A DNA stretch of 52,346 nucleotides from NCBI RefSeq assembly GCF_021531355.1, contig NZ_JADYTS010000012.1, positions 1 through 52,346 on the forward strand. Reading direction: 5' to 3'. The stretch's first letter is position 1, and each line of letters starts with the position of its first letter. The stretch is from Leyella stercorea (lineage in GTDB: Bacteria; Bacteroidota; Bacteroidia; Bacteroidales; Bacteroidaceae). A program made the position numbers and the translations under genes. Under the pieces are notes generated by a model. The model had not been told where the DNA came from. It saw only the letters and a program-made list of their open reading frames with translations, and made no database searches. Below are positions 1 to 8,757 of the stretch, piece after piece.

Positions 1-1103
1 CAAGGCAAGACCTATGATTTCAATACTGCAGACAAACTCAACACATTGCTTATAAACGCTTTGGTTTCTACAGTCCGCTGAAAGATTGCGACCCATACCT
101 GCGCTTTGTGTTCCTCACAGGCATAACAAAATTCTCGCAACTCAGCATATTCAGCGAACTGAACAACATAAAGAACATCAGCATGCTGCCCGAATATGAA
201 GGAATATGCGGCATAACCAAAGAGGAACTGCTGACCCAACTGTCCGAGGACATAGACGAACTTGCTGCCAGCCAAAAGCTTACGCGCGAACAGACAATTG
301 AGAAATTGCGCAGCAACTACGACGGCTACCATTTCACATGGCCGTCGTCCGACATCTACAACCCGTTCAGTCTGCTCAACTGTTTCGCCGACAAGATGTT
401 CGACATGTACTGGTTCTCAAGCGGAACGCCAACTTACATGATAGAGATGATGCGGAAATTCGGCGTTATTCCGTCGGACATAGGCGAAGGGGTTGATGCC
501 ATCCGCCCCGAATTTGACGCTCCTACAGAGAACATGGAGTCGCTCACTCCGTTGCTTTATCAGAGCGGGTACCTAACAATAAAGAATTTCGACGCTTTTG
601 GCGAAGTGTATCATCTCGGCATACCCAACAAGGAAATACGTGTGGGACTGTTCCAATCTCTGTTGCCAAAATATCTCGGCAACAAGGGAGGGCGCGGCGG
701 TACGGCCGTGGCAAAGATGGCTTCGCTCATCAACCGCGACGACATGGACGGCGCCCTGCGGCTGATGAAAGATTTTCTGTCAACCGTTCCTTATTGCGAC
801 AACACGAAATATGAAGGGCACTACCAGCAACTGCTCTACATAATGTTCTCGCTTCTCACCAACTACCGCATGCAGGTGGAAGTGCGCACCCACAAGGGAC
901 GCATCGATGCCGTGCTCGAAACATCGAACCGCATATATGTAATTGAAACGAAATTAAACGGCTCGGCAGAAGAAGCCATGCGGCAGATTGAAGAAAAGGC
1001 TTATGCCGACGCTTACAAAGACGCAGGCAAACCTGTGACTAAGGTGGGAATAAACTTCAACGTGGAAAACGAAGCCAATTTCACGGAATGGGTGATTAAA
1101 TAA
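1..1103 (+). pseudogene. AAA-ATPase-like / PD-(D/E)XK nuclease-like protein, 5' part missing and probably frameshifted
   Basis: The frame that is open from about position 18 to 1103 gives the C-terminal two thirds of the widespread Bacteroidetes AAA-ATPase_like plus PDDEXK_9 family: FYSPLK, FLTGITKFSQLSIFSELNN, YDGYHF, IYNPFSLLN and YWFSSGTPTYM. A nuclease-like tail follows with GRIDAV (Asp) and VIETKL (Glu-x-Lys). The Walker A half lies outside the window. In this frame there is a TGA at 15-17, whereas frame 1 reads ADKLNTLLINA, which would fit just before FGFYSPLK. That suggests a frameshift near 45-63, or a sequencing error. The function of these proteins is not established; they are often multicopy. 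The call of family is firm, the broken state less so. Confidence 0.65.
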
Positions 1104-1146
1104 CCATCTTTTTTCACTTTTAATCAAGCCATATTCCACCCCATTC

Positions 1147-1230
1147 AAAAACAAGCCTTGTTTGCTCTGCAAAACGAACTTCTTTGCAATCAAAACAAGG
1201 CTTGTTTGCGTTCCAAACAAGCCTTGTTTT
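1147..1230. terminator. Bidirectional terminator built from three copies of one palindrome
   Basis: Positions 1192-1208 (AAAACAAGGCTTGTTTG) and 1214-1230 (CAAACAAGCCTTGTTTT) form a perfect 17-bp stem with a 5-nt loop, flanked by A and T runs. A third copy of the AACAAGCCTTGTTTG core lies at about 1149-1163, so two alternative hairpins are possible. The block separates two convergent genes (stop at 1103 on plus, stop at 1308 on minus), which fits termination from both sides. Confidence 0.75.
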
Positions 1231-1307
1231 TAAAGCGGCAAAATACTGCCGGTTTTCACACTCAATTCAGCTTCTGCCGCACTGCGGCATCCACCGCCAC
1301 GCGAAGC

Positions 1308-2711
1308 TTACGGCAGAGCCTGATAGAGGGCTATCAAGGAAGCCACCTTCATGTAGCAGTTTTGCAACACGGTCATCTTCGCCGAAAGCAGATTCTCCTG
1401 CGCCGTGAGCACCTCAAGATAGTTGCTGCTGCCATTCTGCTGCAGCAAACGGGTGGACTTCACGGTGCGCTCAAGCAGTTTCACCTGATTGTCGAGCAAT
1501 GCCGACTTTCCGTTGTAAGTCTGCACCTGCGTCAAAGCATCGTTCACCTCCACTCCTGCATTTAGCAGAGCCTGCTGAAATTGCAGGCGCGCCTCTTCCT
1601 GCTGCGACTGCTTTATCTTCAAGTCCGCCTTCAACCGTCCGTTTTGGAAAATCGGTTGCGTGAGCGAAGCTATCGCTTCAAAGAGCATCTTGGCAGGATT
1701 CACTATCACGCCAGCCGAATTAGTCCACCCCGCCGTACCCGTAAGGGTAAGCGAAGGATAGAACGCCGCCTTTGCCTCTTTCACCGCATAAGCTGCCGCC
1801 GCCAAGTTCATTTCGGCCTGACGCACGTCCGGGCGCACCGACAGGCGCGACAAGGCGATGCCCTGCCCCTCCGCAATGTCGGCACCCATAGACTCCGAAG
1901 CACTCTGAAGCAGACTCCTGCCGCCGCCCGAACTGTCGGCATCGAATGCCATAACAACGGTATTTGCACTGTCGCCCAAAAGCTTTTTCATGGCATTCTC
2001 GCTCTCGCGAATCTGCTGTTCCAAGTCCACTGCCGTCACCTTCACCTGCTCACGGCTCGCCTCCGCCTGCGAAACGGCGGCATCGGTGTACTGTCCTTCT
2101 TCCATGAAAGCCTTCATAGTCCTCACCGTCTCGTTCCAGACATCAACCGACTGGCGCGCAAGCGACAGCTGCGCATGCAGCAAGGCGCAATTGTAATACT
2201 CGCGTGCTATGCTCGCCACAAGGTTCACCTGCACCGCCTGCCGATAAGCCTTGCTGCTTTCCACGAGCATTTTCTGCTGCATTTTGGCGTTCTTCAGTTT
2301 GCCGAACAAGTCAATCTGCCAGCTTGCCTGCAACGGCAGCGAGTAGGTCTTCGACGCACGTTCGCCGCCGAAACTGCTTATTCCGGCACTTGGCGAGAAT
2401 GCAAGCGAAGGCAGGTTGGCAAGGCGTGCCGACTTGAGCGTGGCCTCAGCCTCGCTTATGCGCAGGCGCGCCACATTCAGGTCGGTGTTGTGGGCGAGTC
2501 CGCACTCTATCAGCCGCTGCAACTGACTGTCGGCAAACACCTTGCGCCACGAGTCGCCGTCGAACGAATATCCTTCAGCGGCATCGGTCGGTGCCACCAC
2601 GCCGGTTGCCGTTTGTGCCGAAACTTCGGGCGCAGACAAGGTGCAAAGGCACAACGCAATACCACAAAACGCGCCACTGACCAATGTATAACGATTATTT
2701 TTCATCTTCAT
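1308..2711 (-). CDS. Outer-membrane channel of an RND efflux system (TolC/NodT family)
   Basis: This 467-residue protein has a signal peptide ending in APEVSAQ and the long alpha-helical, Ala/Gln/Leu-rich repeats of outer-membrane efflux proteins (two OEP domains; phrases such as SVRPDVRQAEMNLAAA and LTQPIFQNGRLKADL are typical of the NodT group). It should form the trimeric exit duct of the pump encoded upstream. The ATG at 2711 overlaps the last codons of the RND gene (stop at 2695), which indicates translational coupling. No clear lipobox Cys follows the signal peptide, although many NodT proteins are lipoproteins. It is the last gene of a three-gene leftward operon. The substrate cannot be read from the sequence. 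Confidence 0.9.
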   Translation of the reverse strand: MKMKNNRYTLVSGAFCGIALCLCTLSAPEVSAQTATGVVAPTDAAEGYSFDGDSWRKVFADSQLQRLIECGLAHNTDLNVARLRISEAEATLKSARLANLPSLAFSPSAGISSFGGERASKTYSLPLQASWQIDLFGKLKNAKMQQKMLVESSKAYRQAVQVNLVASIAREYYNCALLHAQLSLARQSVDVWNETVRTMKAFMEEGQYTDAAVSQAEASREQVKVTAVDLEQQIRESENAMKKLLGDSANTVVMAFDADSSGGGRSLLQSASESMGADIAEGQGIALSRLSVRPDVRQAEMNLAAAAYAVKEAKAAFYPSLTLTGTAGWTNSAGVIVNPAKMLFEAIASLTQPIFQNGRLKADLKIKQSQQEEARLQFQQALLNAGVEVNDALTQVQTYNGKSALLDNQVKLLERTVKSTRLLQQNGSSNYLEVLTAQENLLSAKMTVLQNCYMKVASLIALYQALP

Positions 2712-5700
2712 TGTTTTTTATGCTCATAAACGATTCATGCTCCGCCGCCGTCTGCACATCAGCCTCTTCGTGCTTCGGTCCTCTCACGTATTTCTCCTGA
2801 AGATACTGGAACACGATGAAGAACAAGGGGACGACGAAAACCAATGCCGACGTGCCCACAAGCAGTCCACCCACCACTCCGGTGCCCAAAGCACGGTTGC
2901 CGTTGGCTCCCGCCCCCGAGGCGAAGACGAGCGGAAGCATTCCTATAACCATCGTCATCACCGTCATCAATATCGGGCGGAACCGCGCCACGGCCGCACT
3001 GTAGGCAGCCTCAACAATGCCCATGCCCTTGCGGCGGCGCTCCGAGGCGTATTCAGTGATAAGAATGGCCGTCTTGGAAAGCAGACCGATGAGCATTATG
3101 ACACCAGTCTGAAGATAGATGTTGTTCTCCAAACCGAAGATGCGTGCGAAGAGGAAACTTCCCATCAGTCCGAACGGCACGCTGAGAATCACCGCAAACG
3201 GCACAAGGAAACTCTCGTAAAGGCACACAAGAATGAGGAAGATGAGCATAACGCAGAGTCCGTAGACCACAACTGTCGACGCGCCGCCCTGCTCCGCCTC
3301 CTCGCGGGCAATGCCGCCGTATTCGTAAGAGTAGCCCGACGGGAGCGTCTGCTTTGCCACTTCGGCGATGGCGCGCTGCGCTTCGCCCGTGGAGTAGCCT
3401 TCTGCCACATCCACGTTTGCCGCAATCGAACTGTAAAGGTTGAAGCGGCTCGCCCCTTCTGCGCCCACCGTCTTGCGGAGCGAGGCAAACTGGCTTATGG
3501 GAGCCATGCCGTCGTCGGTGCGCACGAAGATGCGGTTGAGTGCAAACTCGTCGGTGCGGTATTCCGGCGAAGCCTGCGACATCACGCGGTAGACCTTGCC
3601 GAACTTGTTGAAGTTGCTCACATAAGTGCCGCCGGTGTATCCGCCGAGCACGTCGAGCACATGCTGCGACGACAAACCGGCACGCTCGCACTTCGCCGCA
3701 TCCACATCAATGTCGTACTGCGGAAAGTTGATGCTGTAAGACGAGAAAGCCATTGCAATCTCCTTACGGTCGTTGAGCGCCATGAGAAAGCGCTGCACAT
3801 TGTCGTAGAACACCTTGGCATCGCCGCCCGTGCGATCCTGCAAATTCAGGTCGATGGCGTTGCCCTCGCCGTAGCCGGGAATCATTGCGTCCTCCATGCA
3901 GAACACCGTGGCTTCCTTTATGGCTTCCGTTCCGGCCTGCATACGGCCGATAACCGCCCCTATGCTGTGCTCGCTTCCCTTGCGTTCTCCCCACTTTTTC
4001 AGCGTTATGTAGAGCGCACCGTAGCACGAGCCCGTGCCTCCTCCGAAACCGTCGATGCGTGCATAGCTTGCCACTTCGGGCTGCTGGTTCACCACTTTCT
4101 CCACACGTTCCATTATCTTTCCCATTTCCTCCATCGAGGTTCCGGGCGAAGCCGAAACGAACATCTGTATGAGTCCCTTGTCCTCCTGAGGCACAAGTCC
4201 TGTGCGCGTGGTGCTGATGAGGTAGGCAAACAGCGCCACCACGATGCCGAGAGCCGTCCATGCCGTCCACCGGCGACGGAAGAAGAACATCACGCCACGC
4301 TTGTATTTGCCGAGCAAGGCGCTGTAAGTGGCGTTGTAAGCCGCCTTCACCCTGCCGTTGAGACTCTTCGCTCCCTTAGTTCCCGATGCCGGGCGCATGA
4401 GCAGTGCACACAATGCCGGGCACAAAGTGAGGGCGCTCACCATAGAAAGACCCACCGCAGTGGCCATGGTTATGCCGAACTGTGTGTAGAAGACGCCTGC
4501 CGTTCCGCCCATGAAGGTGACGGGGATGAACACCGCCATGAACACGAGCGTGCAGGAAACCACCGCCATCGTGACGTCGCTCATGGCGTCGCGCGTGGCA
4601 AGATAAGGCGACTTGTAGCCTGCGTCGAACTTCGACTGCACTGCTTCCACCACCACGATGGCATCGTCAACCACCGTTCCGATGGCGAGCACAAGGGCAA
4701 AGAGCGTGAGGATGTTGATGGCAAATCCGGCTATCTTCAGGCAGGCGAACGTGCCGACAAGCGACACTATGATGGAAAGCGACGGTATGAGCGTGCTCTT
4801 GAAGTCCTGCAAGAAGAAGTAGACAACGAGTATCACGAGCAGAATTGCAATGACAAGCGTCTCCACAACTTCGTGAATCGACTCGAAAAGGAAGTCGTTG
4901 GTGTCCATGAAGGTGACGAACTTCAGCCCGTCGGGCAAGTCCTTTTTCATGTCGTCAAGTGCCTTGTTGATGTTGTTGTTCACTTCCGTCATGTTCACTC
5001 CAGACACGGGGAACACCTGAAAGCTCACTCCCGGCTTGCCGTCGATTATTCCCTTGAAGTTGTAGGCGGTGGCTCCGAGTTCCACTTTCGCCACATCCTT
5101 CAGCCGCAGCAGGTTGCCGTCTTTGTCGTTCTTGAGCACAATGTCCTCGAATTGCTTCACATCTGCATAACGGCCCTTATACTTGATTGTGTATTGGAAA
5201 GCGTTTTTGCTCTGCTCTCCCAACGCGCCCACCGCCGCAACAAAGCTCTGCCGGTTGATGGCGTCGTTCACATCGTCAGGCTCCAAACCGTATTGTGCCA
5301 TCACGTCGGGCTTCATCCACACTCGCAAAGCGTAGGTGCTGCTGTAGGCTTGCACATCGCCCACGCCCTCGATGCGCTTCAACCGGGGGAACACATTTAT
5401 CTCCAAATAGTTGGAAATGAAGTTCTCGTCGTACTTGCCGTTGGTGCAAGTGAGACCAGCAATCTTCAAGAAACTGTTCTGACGCTTCTCCGTGCTCACT
5501 CCCACACGAGTTACTTCGGCAGGCAGAAGTCCCTGCGCACGCGCCACACGGTTCTGCACATTCACGGCAGCCACATCGGGATTGGTGCCCTGTTTGAAGT
5601 AGACCGAAATCTCAGCCGAACCGTCGTTGGAGGCGTTCGAGGTCATGTATATCATGTTTTCCACGCCGTTTATTGCCTCCTCAAGCGGCATCACCACGCT

Positions 5701-5883
5701 CTGCATCACCGCATCGGCATCAGCTCCGGTGTAACTGGTGCTCACATACACCGTGGGCGGCGCAATGTCGGGGTATTGTTCCACCGGAAGCGTGAACAGC
5801 GAAATGATTCCGGCAACCAACATTATGATTGAAACGGAAACCGCCATCGCCGGACGCTTTATAAAGATATTGCCTTTTTTCAT
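2695..5883 (-). CDS. RND multidrug efflux transporter, inner-membrane pump (AcrB/MexB, HAE1 type)
   Basis: The 1062-residue protein has the standard RND architecture: TM1 after the N-terminal MKKGNIFIKRPAMA, a porter domain, TM2-TM6, a second periplasmic loop and TM7-TM12. Diagnostic motifs include PDIAPPTVYVS near residue 40, the TM4 motif GTVVDDAIVVVEAV with its paired Asp (proton relay), and PFGLMGSF and GLLSKTAILI in the C-terminal half. It would use the proton gradient to drive export of hydrophobic or amphiphilic compounds, working with the adaptor and outer-membrane genes on either side. It follows the adaptor gene by 8 nt and overlaps the outer-membrane gene. Length is normal for the family and I see no disruption. 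Confidence 0.95.
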   Translation of the reverse strand: MKKGNIFIKRPAMAVSVSIIMLVAGIISLFTLPVEQYPDIAPPTVYVSTSYTGADADAVMQSVVMPLEEAINGVENMIYMTSNASNDGSAEISVYFKQGTNPDVAAVNVQNRVARAQGLLPAEVTRVGVSTEKRQNSFLKIAGLTCTNGKYDENFISNYLEINVFPRLKRIEGVGDVQAYSSTYALRVWMKPDVMAQYGLEPDDVNDAINRQSFVAAVGALGEQSKNAFQYTIKYKGRYADVKQFEDIVLKNDKDGNLLRLKDVAKVELGATAYNFKGIIDGKPGVSFQVFPVSGVNMTEVNNNINKALDDMKKDLPDGLKFVTFMDTNDFLFESIHEVVETLVIAILLVILVVYFFLQDFKSTLIPSLSIIVSLVGTFACLKIAGFAINILTLFALVLAIGTVVDDAIVVVEAVQSKFDAGYKSPYLATRDAMSDVTMAVVSCTLVFMAVFIPVTFMGGTAGVFYTQFGITMATAVGLSMVSALTLCPALCALLMRPASGTKGAKSLNGRVKAAYNATYSALLGKYKRGVMFFFRRRWTAWTALGIVVALFAYLISTTRTGLVPQEDKGLIQMFVSASPGTSMEEMGKIMERVEKVVNQQPEVASYARIDGFGGGTGSCYGALYITLKKWGERKGSEHSIGAVIGRMQAGTEAIKEATVFCMEDAMIPGYGEGNAIDLNLQDRTGGDAKVFYDNVQRFLMALNDRKEIAMAFSSYSINFPQYDIDVDAAKCERAGLSSQHVLDVLGGYTGGTYVSNFNKFGKVYRVMSQASPEYRTDEFALNRIFVRTDDGMAPISQFASLRKTVGAEGASRFNLYSSIAANVDVAEGYSTGEAQRAIAEVAKQTLPSGYSYEYGGIAREEAEQGGASTVVVYGLCVMLIFLILVCLYESFLVPFAVILSVPFGLMGSFLFARIFGLENNIYLQTGVIMLIGLLSKTAILITEYASERRRKGMGIVEAAYSAAVARFRPILMTVMTMVIGMLPLVFASGAGANGNRALGTGVVGGLLVGTSALVFVVPLFFIVFQYLQEKYVRGPKHEEADVQTAAEHESFMSIKNNEDEK

Positions 5884-5891
5884 TTATAATC

Positions 5892-7007
5892 TTATTTGTT
5901 TATAGCCATTCCTTCCTGCACAAGTCCTGCTCCGTCGGCAACAATCTCGTCGCCTGGCTTCAGTCCCGAAAGCACTATGTAGGTGCGGCCGTCGTTATAA
6001 GGCGCAACACTCACGGCTGTGGAGACGGCCTTTCCGCTCACGACCCGGTAGACAATGAGCTTGTCCTGCAAAGTGACGGTGGCCGACTGGGGAATGACAA
6101 TCACTCCGTTATACTTGTTTTTCATCACCACATTGCCCGTGGCGCCACTGTGAAGCAGGCGTCCGGGGTTGGCAAAATCGGCGCGAAGCGACACGCTTCC
6201 CGTGCTTTTGTTGATTACTCCGCTGATGCTCGACACCTTGCCTTGCCTGACATACATGCCTCCGTCGCTCAGCATCAAGCCCACGCTGTCCATCAAACTG
6301 ACCGCCTTTGCCATGGAACCGTATTTGCGCAGCAGTCCCAAGAGTTGGTTTTCGTCCATGGAGAAGTAGACATACATCTCGGAATTGTCCGACACGGTGG
6401 TGAGAGGCTGCGTGATTTCAGGCCCCACCAAGGCTCCTTGGCGGAACGGCAGCACGCCAACAACGCCGTTGCCGGGACTCCTCACAACGGTGTAAGACAG
6501 ATTGTTGCGGGCACTTGCCTCTGAAGCGCGCGCCAAACTCACCTGAGCCTGAGCGTCGAGCCATGAGTTGTAAGCTAACAGAAGGTCGTGTTTCGACACG
6601 ACCTTTTGGTCAAACAGGCGCTTGCGACTCTCGTAATTGAGCCGGGCAGTGGCCGATCTCGCCATAGCGGCGCGCACTTGGGCCGAAGCCTGAGCCAAAG
6701 CGGCGCGGAAAGGCACCGGGTCGATAACGAACAACGCCTGCCCGCGCTTCACCTCCTGACCTTCGCTCACGTTCACCGACACTATCTTGCCCTGCACTTG
6801 GGGGCGTATCTCAATGTCCTGCCGGCCCTGAATGGATGCAGGGAAGAGCTGCGACACCTCGGTGTCGGAACGCTTCACCACCATGGTTTTCCACTGTTTG
6901 CCGCCGTTATTGCCGTTTTCTCCGTTCTGGGCGGAATCTCCTTTGCCGCCGCATCCCACAAGAACGGCGGCGCAAAGAGCCGACAACAGAATAAAAGTCT
7001 GCTTCAT
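5892..7007 (-). CDS. RND efflux periplasmic adaptor (membrane fusion lipoprotein, HlyD/AcrA family)
   Basis: I place the start at the ATG at 7007 because it gives a clean lipoprotein signal (MKQTFILLSALCAAVLVGC; lipobox LVGC); longer upstream reading lacks a signal. The mature 350-residue protein shows the biotinyl-lipoyl halves (IRPQVQGKIVSVNVSEGQEV and VRSPGNGVVG), a short alpha-helical hairpin rich in Ala and Arg between them, then beta-barrel and membrane-proximal domains (VVIPQSATVTLQ, LKPGDEIVADGAGLVQEG). It links the pump to the outer-membrane channel. It is the first gene of the operon; a TAnnTTTG box lies about 180 bp upstream at 7189-7196. Confidence 0.92.
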   Translation of the reverse strand: MKQTFILLSALCAAVLVGCGGKGDSAQNGENGNNGGKQWKTMVVKRSDTEVSQLFPASIQGRQDIEIRPQVQGKIVSVNVSEGQEVKRGQALFVIDPVPFRAALAQASAQVRAAMARSATARLNYESRKRLFDQKVVSKHDLLLAYNSWLDAQAQVSLARASEASARNNLSYTVVRSPGNGVVGVLPFRQGALVGPEITQPLTTVSDNSEMYVYFSMDENQLLGLLRKYGSMAKAVSLMDSVGLMLSDGGMYVRQGKVSSISGVINKSTGSVSLRADFANPGRLLHSGATGNVVMKNKYNGVIVIPQSATVTLQDKLIVYRVVSGKAVSTAVSVAPYNDGRTYIVLSGLKPGDEIVADGAGLVQEGMAINK

Positions 7008-7188
7008 TTTCACTATTTTCCTTTTTTGTTTTTTCCGAATACTTGTGCCTCCCAAGTTTCGTCTGCCATAATTCTGCGCCACAACACTTGTTTGCCGACA
7101 GCAGAAAGCATGCCCACAAGACTTTCGCCGCCACAATAAGACTGTGCCGAAAGCACGAAACCGAGGCTCTGTTTGTTGAAATATTGTG

Positions 7189-7196
7189 CAAAGTTA
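7189..7196 (-). promoter_or_regulatory. Candidate -7 box of the efflux operon
   Basis: On the minus strand this reads TAACTTTG, matching the Bacteroidetes -7 consensus TAnnTTTG, 180 nt upstream of the adaptor start. No TTG lies about 20 nt further upstream. The truncated gene at 7194-7469 ends inside this box, so the original -33 region may have been replaced by a rearrangement. Confidence 0.4.
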
Positions 7197-7469
7197 CGCC
7201 TCATAATTGGAATAATTAATGTCAAACCAAGTCGCATCAATACCGAAGCGAAGCATATCGCCAATAGGTTTATGTAGAAAAAATGTTCGTCCTACAGTAA
7301 ATGCCACACCATAATTACTTTTCAAATCTTGCACATTGTCTTGTGATATGGTAGCGTTCGTAAAACTCAAATTAATGAATTTCTTACGCCATTCCTTGCT
7401 TGTTTCTTGTGCATATATGCATATCGAAGAAACAACAAGTACCGAAAATAAAATAATCTTTTTCTTCAT
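7194..7469 (-). pseudogene. N-terminal fragment of an exported, probably outer-membrane protein
   Basis: The 91-residue frame begins with a good signal peptide (MKKKIILFSVLVVSSICIYAQ) followed by short segments of the kind seen at the start of Bacteroidetes outer-membrane beta-barrel proteins (YGVAFTVGRTFFLH, LRFGIDATWFDINYSNY). It stops abruptly at GCG TAA inside the efflux promoter box, after what looks like only the first strands. I read it as a truncated gene whose 3' end was lost when it was joined to the efflux region. A genuine small secreted protein cannot be excluded. Confidence 0.45.
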
Positions 7470-7513
7470 ATGACTGAATAAGAGAAAGGGCGCAACCCTG
7501 TCCGATCACTTAT

Positions 7514-7641
7514 TCAATTCTGAGGTACCGCCAAGTACCTTTGGGTAACAAGTAGGACGAAAGGTCACGCCCCGATACGGGACGTGAGCCATTCACAAAC
7601 TTGTTCTACCCAATCTTCTTTTTGGCGGTTTTCAGAATTGA
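7514..7641. ncRNA. Putative structured RNA of about 130 nt (strand undecided)
   Basis: Nested pairing is extensive. Stem 1: TCAATTCTGA (7514-7523) with TCAGAATTGA (7632-7641), 10 bp perfect. Stem 2: ACCGCCAA (7527-7534) with TTGGCGGT (7622-7629), 8 bp perfect. Stem 3: TGGGTA-ACAAGT (7542-7553) with ACTTGT-TC-TACCCA (7599-7612), 12 bp and a 2-nt bulge. Stem 4: GGTCACG (7563-7569) with CGTGAGCC (7583-7590). Stem 5: CCCG (7571-7574) with CGGG (7578-7581). No convincing ORF covers it. On the minus strand it would be the 5' leader of the truncated exported-protein gene; on plus it would stand alone. I do not recognise it as a known riboswitch, ribozyme, 6S, SRP, RNase P or tmRNA. Confidence 0.55.
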
Positions 7642-7897
7642 GAACAAGAGCGACAGCTCATGTGTTATATATGTCGAACCAGTAGTTTACCTTCCTTCAA
7701 GTTAACACTATTGTCCATTTCGTCAAATGATATGACAGAGCTGGACATTTGCTCTTTGGAGGTATTCGAGGAGGTTGCCCTCCTATTACTGTTCGCTATT
7801 TCTTCAATAATATCTGTTTTTTATCTACTATTTTATGTTCAACATTGTATTCTATCAATGTCCCCTTTGCAGGGGTAGCAGGAATGAATACGTGTTC

Positions 7898-8494
7898 CTA
7901 CCTATATTCTTCTACCATCGACATCAAGTCGTAGAACATCAAGCGAGTGCTCAATGTTGTTTCTGAGGTGATATGACGGTAGTCTTTCTCCTGTTGCTCT
8001 GTACTGAACACTGTCGTGAAGCCATTTTGCTCATAAAACGCCATCGTTGATGAGGTGTTATATGCGTCAACAATCACAAATCGGCATCCAGTCTTGTTTA
8101 GAGGTTCGATGAACCAGAGTTTAATGAAATCAAGAACATCACTGCCGATATGCTTTGAACGGAATTCGGAAGAAACCCCAAGTCTTGCCACTAATACAGC
8201 AGGATAGTCCTTCAAGGCTTTTGCGTGTGGTATGCCAGCCTCGATTTTCTTTCTGCGTGCATTAGGCAAATCGCTTACCCTGACTCCTGCATTGGCAAGG
8301 GTAAAGGCGCATACGACTTTGTCTGAATCTTCATTTAACCTATAACAATAGGTCTTGCCCAACAACTGCTTGGTAAAACCAAAACAATCATTGGCAAAGA
8401 ACTCGTCTATGTCAAGGTCTCCACAATTGAAGCCTTCAAGTTCCTTTGGCTCATTGACGGAAAACAGCGAGCAGTGTTCTTTCAAAAAACTCAT
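7898..8494 (-). CDS. GNAT-family N-acetyltransferase, possible toxin
   Basis: The 198-residue protein has a GNAT fold pattern: a C-terminal half with LVARLGVSSEFRSKHIGSDVLDFIK, the acetyl-CoA pyrophosphate-binding region (Q/RxxGxG/A-like), then FVIVDAYNTSSTMAFYEQNGF, the classic beta5-alpha4 signature. Its start overlaps the stop of the small gene upstream by 4 nt, the usual geometry of a coupled two-gene module. Known GNAT toxins acetylate aminoacyl-tRNA, but they are usually paired with ribbon-helix-helix (DUF1778) antitoxins; here the partner is not obviously of that type. Whether this is a toxin or an ordinary acyltransferase is inference. Confidence 0.75.
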   Translation of the reverse strand: MSFLKEHCSLFSVNEPKELEGFNCGDLDIDEFFANDCFGFTKQLLGKTYCYRLNEDSDKVVCAFTLANAGVRVSDLPNARRKKIEAGIPHAKALKDYPAVLVARLGVSSEFRSKHIGSDVLDFIKLWFIEPLNKTGCRFVIVDAYNTSSTMAFYEQNGFTTVFSTEQQEKDYRHITSETTLSTRLMFYDLMSMVEEYR

Positions 8495-8685
8495 CTTCTT
8501 CCTAAATGAGCTTTTGACAACATGCTATACAACTCGGCAAACTTCTTTTCAAGAATAGCCTCGTCTGCCTTCTTCTGCTCTTCCGTGCGATTGAGGTAAC
8601 GCTGGTAATTAGCCTGCGCACGCTCCTCGAATCGCTGAGCCACTTCACCAGTCAGTACTGGTATGGATGCTATCGGTAGTGCCAT
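8491..8685 (-). CDS. Small partner protein of the GNAT acetyltransferase (putative antitoxin)
   Basis: This 64-residue protein (MALPIASIPVLTGEVAQRF...) starts with a Pro/Val-rich stretch and then one long charged helix (RFEERAQANYQRYLNRTEEQ onward), ending HLGRR. It precedes and overlaps the GNAT gene, like antitoxins of type II modules, and has its own promoter. No DNA-binding motif is evident. It may simply be a small adaptor encoded with the enzyme. Confidence 0.6.
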   Translation of the reverse strand: MALPIASIPVLTGEVAQRFEERAQANYQRYLNRTEEQKKADEAILEKKFAELYSMLSKAHLGRR

Positions 8686-8725
8686 ATCTTTTATTATTTA
8701 CTATTCAACATTATATATTACCTTG

Positions 8726-8757
8726 CAAAGGTACTTAGAAAAATTGAGAGTAAGCAA
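8726..8757 (-). promoter_or_regulatory. Promoter of the GNAT module
   Basis: On the minus strand the -7 box is TACCTTTG (8726-8733) and the -33 TTG is at 8755-8757, separated by 21 nt. This fits the Bacteroidetes sigma-ABfr consensus TTG-N19-21-TAnnTTTG. The start codon at 8685 is about 40 nt downstream. Confidence 0.6.

Noticed and set aside
2737..5832. Long open frame of 1031 codons on the plus strand
   Set aside because: It is antisense to the RND pump gene, is rich in His and Arg as expected for a mirror frame, and shows no family motif.
7660..7878. 72-codon hydrophobic frame on the plus strand (LLLLFAISSIISVFYLLFYV)
   Set aside because: The sequence is AT-rich and the hydrophobic run is what such DNA encodes by chance; no start context or relatives are evident.
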